A DNA stretch of 64,000 bases from Rhizobium bangladeshense. GTDB taxonomy: Bacteria > Pseudomonadota > Alphaproteobacteria > Rhizobiales > Rhizobiaceae. Below the pieces are notes generated by a model. That model had not been told where the DNA came from, searched no databases, and was given only the letters and a program-made list of their open reading frames with translations. Shown piece by piece: positions 60,901-64,000 of this stretch (position 1 is its first letter; each line of letters starts with the position of its first letter). The position numbers were made by a program, and so were the translations under genes. The stretch is from contig NZ_CP071613.1 in the NCBI RefSeq assembly GCF_017357245.1, positions 580,611 through 644,610 on the forward strand, written 5' to 3'.

Positions 60901-61712
60901 ACGAGTGAGACCGCCGCGCCTTTGAACTGGAAGCGGACTGCGGCCCACAGAAGCGGCGGCATGATGATATAGGCGAAAGGAAGGTAGCCGCTGAGCGAAA
61001 GAGCGGCGACGGCGAGGAAGATAAGGCCGAGGACGCAAGCTTCCATCCATTGCGTAGTCGAGAGCTGCGGTCTGCCCTGCCAGTTGTGAAGCACGACCAG
61101 CGCCAGGGGCGCCACGATGAGGACGCCGGTAGCATCGCCGATCCACCATAGAGGCCATGCCGTCACGAAGGATTGCGACAGGATGCTGAACCAAGCGAGC
61201 GTTGCGCTTCCAATGGTCGCGCTGACCATCGGAGCAATCCCGGCCCCCAGTGCGACGAAAGAGAGCACTTCCTGGAGGCTTTCCAGCCGCACGGGCCGTT
61301 TCAGGACGCGGTTCACCAGCCAGGCTCCAACCACCGCTTCCAGAGCGTTGCCGACATAGATCAGGAAGGCGGCGAGCGGTGGACTGTGAAACCACAGGAC
61401 GTTGCTGAACATCTCCGCCAGGCAGCCGGAAAGAACCCACCACGGCCAGCCGTATCCGGAACTGAGAATAAGCGTGGCGATGAAGAGCCCGCTCGCCGGC
61501 CAGATGGAAATCCCGGTTCCGGGTACGATCGCCAGAGATTGAGCGAAGCCGCAGGCGATGACATAGGCGAGGAAGAAAAGTGCCAGACGCAGGAATGGGG
61601 GGCGATGCGCCCAGGCACGCTCCATCCATCGCTCCGGCCTGACAGGCAAGACCGGTGGATCGTCAGCATGTCCTGCGGCAGTTGCTTTCCATTTCGGGGC
61701 CGGCGCGCTCAT
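57990..61712 (-). CDS. MASE1 / five-PAS sensor histidine kinase
   Basis: 1240 residues. Residues ~30-330: MASE1-like membrane domain with about eight helices. Then five PAS/PAC repeats of about 125 residues each, beginning REREL-SQLVDMVPSHVWRL, QQMIDAVPVRIWSV, SQLVDMVPVQIRRL, SQLVDMVPSLLWRL and LWQIVETLPVMIDC. Next a HisKA dimerisation helix with phospho-His1027 in ASIAHEVNQPLAAV, and a HATPase_c domain (NLIRNGIEAL; DLGRGIEFPEKMFEPFFSTKENGMGMGLAI). Start ATG 61712. Three of the PAS copies are unusually similar. Stop overlaps the FixJ-like gene. Ligand unknown; no heme-binding His is evident to me. Confidence 0.88.
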   Translation of the reverse strand: MSAPAPKWKATAAGHADDPPVLPVRPERWMERAWAHRPPFLRLALFFLAYVIACGFAQSLAIVPGTGISIWPASGLFIATLILSSGYGWPWWVLSGCLAEMFSNVLWFHSPPLAAFLIYVGNALEAVVGAWLVNRVLKRPVRLESLQEVLSFVALGAGIAPMVSATIGSATLAWFSILSQSFVTAWPLWWIGDATGVLIVAPLALVVLHNWQGRPQLSTTQWMEACVLGLIFLAVAALSLSGYLPFAYIIMPPLLWAAVRFQFKGAAVSLVLLALVTAVFTIAGAGQFAGDPESQKHKQIMLQLFLAISALSALIVAAISRQHQLATLSLQQSVEALRERERELSQLVDMVPSHVWRLTPEGEPTFFNKRMVDFLGLDVADSDQPQMSRLEAVLQAIVHPDDAAEFRTALGYCLVTGETFAMRYRLRRADGAYRWMSSRAEPLRDQAGIIVQWYGLCHDIDDQVHAEEALRRNEQQLQQMIDAVPVRIWSVEPTGGSIYFNKRYQDHFRAVIADFDAVGEARIDQLLQQLIHPDEVPDVQRTLHKCFESGSGTAMRFRWLEKDGVYRWAECRVEPRRDDDGKVVQWYGVSLDIDDEVRALETLRDRERELSQLVDMVPVQIRRLTPKGEPVFFNKRLIDFFGVDVGEMDRPGMSRLSSVIHTLVHPDDAPRLLDTVHHSLASGDPFSIKYRMRRFDGAYRWVDGRAEPLRDQNGEIVQWYVISVDIDDEMRAQEALRNRERELSQLVDMVPSLLWRLNPEGAPTFFNKRLIDFLGVDVAEMEKPGMSRLAALIEVAVHPDDAQSLAKALNHSLVTGERFSQQYRLRRADGVYRWVKGSAEPLRDENGRIVQWYGLSHDIDDQLRVEEALRERERSLWQIVETLPVMIDCAAPDGEPVYRNPQLRDFLGYELEDLDGTGKSRLAGTLDAGVHPDDLADVKEKYAHSLATGESYARRHRLRRFDGDYRWVETRAAPMRDGEGAIVQWNVIYLDIDGEVQAQEELRRTQEGLSRASQAASLAELSASIAHEVNQPLAAVVANSHACQRWLMADPPNMERAQRTVERIIRDANSAAEVVSRIRALFKQSADRRAQTTLSGIIDEVRSLMADEAWRRRVRIDVDVDDSLPFVAIDRIQIQQVLINLIRNGIEALDATTSDRVVEIRSHQVGNAVQTEVRDLGRGIEFPEKMFEPFFSTKENGMGMGLAICRSIVELHGGRLWTEKNQPRGATLIFTLPVETKAAS

Positions 61713-61964
61713 ATTCGAACCGTAATCCTGCCGCACCACAACCGCAACTCATGGAAACCCATGCATTGCGCGGGAATGTAGCCGGATTCTTCGGCAGCCC
61801 GCGGGGTCGTCTGTCTTTCCGATTAGGCATCCTGGACTTTGGATTGGCTCCGCTATCCCCTGCGTCTCAGATGTCCGACCCTCAAGCACGATGGAAGGGG
61901 CCGGTCGTTCTGGTCATTCTACGTGCGCGCGGGCATGCAGACGAGATGCAACGGAGATGTCGAC

Positions 61965-62717
61965 ATGAAAATCATGGTGGCGGGAGCAAGCGGCCTTGTC
62001 GGATCGCAATTGGTGGCGGATCTGCGGCGCTCGGGCCACGACGTCACGGCCGCATCTCTGTCGCTCGGCGTCGATACGGTTAACGGCAGGGGCCTCGAAG
62101 CAGCAATGGCAGGTGCAGATGTCGTCATCGATGTGACCAATGCCGCCTCGTTCGGCGACAATTCAGCGCTCGACTTCTTCAAGGCCTCGACCAAGAACCT
62201 GCTTGCAGCCGCGGCCCATGCTTGCGTCCGGCATTATCTCGCCCTCTCCGTCGTTGGCACGCCGCGCCTCGTCGAAAGCGACTATTTCCGCGCGAAGGCG
62301 GTGCAGGAAAATCTCATCCGGGCCTCAAGCCGGCCCTACACGATCCTGCGCTCGACCCAGTTCTACGAATTCATAAACGGGGTGATCGACATCGGTGCCG
62401 AAGGCAACGTCGTTCGTTTGCCTCCGGCTTTGATGAGGCCGGTTGCAGCTCGCGACGCGGCCGCATTCCTGACTGAACTGGCAGGTGGAAATCCCCTAGG
62501 CGAGATCATCGAGATCGGCGGCCCCGACCAGCTCGGCATCGACGAAATCGCCCGGATCTATCTCGCCGCGAACCAAGACCAGCGGCAGGTGATAACCGAT
62601 CCCTCCGTTTCGTATTTCGGCGTCGAATTGACCGGAGACGTGTTGCTTCCGGGTGCCGGAGCGCGCTTGGCGAGCCAGAAGCTCTCCGATTGGCTCTACC
62701 AGTCGATAGCGGCTTAG
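61965..62717 (+). CDS. NmrA/atypical SDR NAD(P)-binding protein
   Basis: 250 residues from ATG 61965; the frame extends to 61839 without a ribosome site. GASGLVGSQLVADLRRSGHDVTAAS (Rossmann), VVIDVTNAASFGD, LALSVVGTPRLVESDYFRAKAVQENLIRASSRPYTILRSTQFYEFI, typical of atypical SDR/NmrA-type sensors and quinone reductases. The YFRAK keeps a Tyr-x-x-x-Lys-like spacing. Stand-alone gene; substrate unknown. Confidence 0.83.
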   Translation: MKIMVAGASGLVGSQLVADLRRSGHDVTAASLSLGVDTVNGRGLEAAMAGADVVIDVTNAASFGDNSALDFFKASTKNLLAAAAHACVRHYLALSVVGTPRLVESDYFRAKAVQENLIRASSRPYTILRSTQFYEFINGVIDIGAEGNVVRLPPALMRPVAARDAAAFLTELAGGNPLGEIIEIGGPDQLGIDEIARIYLAANQDQRQVITDPSVSYFGVELTGDVLLPGAGARLASQKLSDWLYQSIAA

Positions 62718-62742
62718 CTGCCACTGAGTTTTGCCGAATGCA

Positions 62743-62770
62743 GTAATACTTTCTTTCAGGAAGGTATTAC
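62743..62770. promoter_or_regulatory. Inverted repeat at vapBC promoter
   Basis: GTAATACTTTC (62743-62753) and GAAGGTATTAC (62760-62770) are complementary at 10 of 11 positions around a six-base spacer, just before the antitoxin start at 62784. VapBC operons are autorepressed at such sites. Confidence 0.6.
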
Positions 62771-62783
62771 CGAGGCGTCCGCT

Positions 62784-63010
62784 ATGACCACGACCGTTAC
62801 TGCGAAACGGCAGGTGACGATTCCGAAGCCGGTACGGGACATGCTCGGCATCGTCCCTGGCAGCAAGGTCGATTTTCATCGTGCTGCCGACGGCGTGTGG
62901 TTCTGACGCGCGCCGACAAGAAACGACCGGCGAGCCGTTTCGAGAAGCTGCGCGGTCATGCCGGCAAGGGCCTCGATACGGACGCCATCATGGCTTTGAC
63001 GCGCGGAGAA
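62784..63010 (+). pseudogene. VapB/AbrB-type antitoxin, frameshifted
   Basis: Starts well (MTTTVTAKRQVTIPKPVRDM, a swapped-hairpin AbrB/MazE N-terminus) but stops after 40 codons at TGA 62904-62906. The missing half, LTRADKKRPASRFEKLRGHAGKG, continues in another frame immediately after. One dinucleotide gain (GTGTGG for GTGG) near 62895 or a one-base loss explains it. End is approximate. Confidence 0.7.
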
Positions 63011-63015
63011 ACGGG

Positions 63016-63393
63016 ACACTCGTCGATACCAATGTGCTCCTGGACCTCGTGACCGACCACCCGGAATCGGCGGACTGGTCTATAGCCCAGCTCGAGACGG
63101 CCGGTATCGAGGGCCCCCTTCTAATCAACGATGTAATTTAAGCCGAACTTTCGGTTTGATACGAAAGGATCGAGGCGCTGGAGGCTTCTGTGGAAGAGGC
63201 TGGCCTCCAGATGGTCGCGATGCCCAAACCCGCTTTGTTTCTTGCGGGCAAGGTCTTCACGCAGTATCGCAAGGCAGGCGGCATCCGCACCGGCGTACTT
63301 CCTGATTTCTTCATCGGTGCTCACGCTGCCGTGCAACAGCTAACACTCATGACACGAGACCTCGGCCGCTATCGCAGCTATTCCCCTCGTTAA
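63016..63393 (+). pseudogene. VapC-type PIN-domain toxin with in-frame stops
   Basis: One frame gives a PIN-domain nuclease: TLVDTNVLLDLVTDHPESAD, then NDVI-stop-AELSV-stop-YERIEAL, then LEASVEEAGLQMVAMP, and the C-terminal acidic VLPDFFIGAHAAVQ with LMTRDLGRY. The stops are TAA at 63139-63141 and TGA at 63157-63159; single changes from a Tyr codon and CGA would remove them. No start codon survives at the 5' end. Inactive. Confidence 0.78.
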
Positions 63394-63940
63394 AGCTGAT
63401 AGCGCCTGCCTTCTAGTCGTAACGCAGCGGGTGATATGTGAGCGCCAGAGCCTCATTCATGGGACCTCCGGCTGAAAAGCTCTTGTATGGCTCCAAACCC
63501 TTCGGCGGTTTATGCGATGGGGGGAAAGCGCATGGGTAGCAGGTATCGACGACATCCGGTGAGCCGCCTGCTGCAGCGAACGTTATAGGCTCTCCGGCTA
63601 TCGCCTCGACTCAGCTGACGCAATCCGCAAGACGAAGAGCCTGAGCATTTTCCAACCCGAGAGGGGTTCCGACGGGCTTCTGGTGATCAACGGCAACAAC
63701 TACCTGAAAGACGACGGACAATAGTCGGATCGAGCAGTTCCGTCCGGCTGGTGGCATCGCAAAAATTCGATGAATTTCATGTGCATAACAATGCCGCAGG
63801 CCTTGCCCGGCAGTGCCATGGGCGGCGGCGAATCACTTGCCCAAGCATCCGCAAATCCGCCGGTTTCCTGGCCCTGCTTCGCCCGCCGCGACATGCGTTT
63901 TAGTTAAGCGTTTGTAATTCGGTCACGAATCGCGGCATAT
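63394..63940. other. Gene-free stretch
   Basis: About 550 bases. A short plus-strand frame ending at 63723 (…SLSIFQPERGSDGLLVINGNNYLKDDGQ) has no start, and the minus-strand frame at 63700-63894 looks like a shadow. I see no supported gene. Confidence 0.45.
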
Positions 63941-63987
63941 AGTAACTGCGCAACTGAAGCGCTTTCGTTCAAAATTGCGCAGTTACT
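63941..63987. repeat. Perfect 13-bp inverted repeat near window end
   Basis: AGTAACTGCGCAA (63941-63953) and TTGCGCAGTTACT (63975-63987) are exact reverse complements separated by 21 bases. Each arm itself is a near-palindrome around TGCGCA. Likely a paired operator in front of a gene beyond the window edge, or a cruciform/terminator-type element; no T-run follows. Confidence 0.55.
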
Positions 63988-64000
63988 TGGGAAAACGATC

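Noticed and set aside
63700..63894. 64-codon minus-strand frame near the window end
   Set aside because: No domain, no good start, composition of a shadow.

Overview
The window looks like accessory or chromid DNA of a fast-growing rhizobium (Rhizobium leguminosarum/etli type). This is inferred from the GC-rich coding, several DUF982/DUF883-type small stress proteins, EcfG-type promoters (GGAAC-N16-CGTT), a NolR-like ArsR regulator, FixJ-like response regulators and many ABC uptake systems for plant-derived solutes. I saw no rRNA, tRNA, CRISPR array or intact insertion sequence. Almost all coding capacity is assigned; the long open frames antisense to real genes are GC-driven shadows.

Layout. 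1-2647: end of a trehalose gene (treZ) and a 4-alpha-glucanotransferase (malQ). 2659-7490: an island of small stress-type genes, several behind EcfG promoters. 7517-12411: a LacI regulator with a twin palindromic operator, divergent from an amino-acid-type ABC system (binding protein plus a fused permease-ATPase) and an FAD oxidoreductase. 12505-18517: two small genes, a decayed chemoreceptor fragment, a ybhP / ybhN / clsB-like envelope-lipid set with EcfG promoters, and a DUF763 protein. 18521-31112: a DMT exporter, then an operon of sugar ABC transporter, SorC regulator, aldo/keto reductase, GlpD-like dehydrogenase, class I aldolase, FGGY kinase and GMC oxidoreductase, apparently a polyol/sugar pathway. 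31193-40765: an Opp/Dpp-type ABC system, DapA-family enzyme, SMP-30 lactonase, truncated uronate dehydrogenase, GntR regulator and an enolase-superfamily dehydratase, pointing to uronate/aldarate catabolism. 40843-41077: gene debris. 41141-43189: LysR with a YeiH-type exporter.

43289-53953 is the most interesting region: a 12-gene co-directional run behind a HutC-like palindrome. It encodes a CoA-transferase, SDR, MaoC hydratase, HutC-family regulator, a histidine-ammonia-lyase homologue that lacks the Ala-Ser-Gly triad needed to make the MIO cofactor, and an OpuC-type quaternary-amine ABC transporter with an ornithine-cyclodeaminase homologue and a second binding-protein-like gene. My hypothesis is a catabolic pathway for an amino-acid betaine: uptake, MIO-independent elimination of trimethylamine to an acrylate, CoA activation, hydration and oxidation.

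54216-56090: an FMN reductase, a nitroreductase and a NolR-like regulator. 56278-61712: a MASE1/five-PAS histidine kinase with three response regulators. 61965-62717: an NmrA-like protein. 62743-63393: a broken VapBC toxin-antitoxin pair. The last 600 bases hold no convincing gene but end in a perfect 13-bp inverted repeat.
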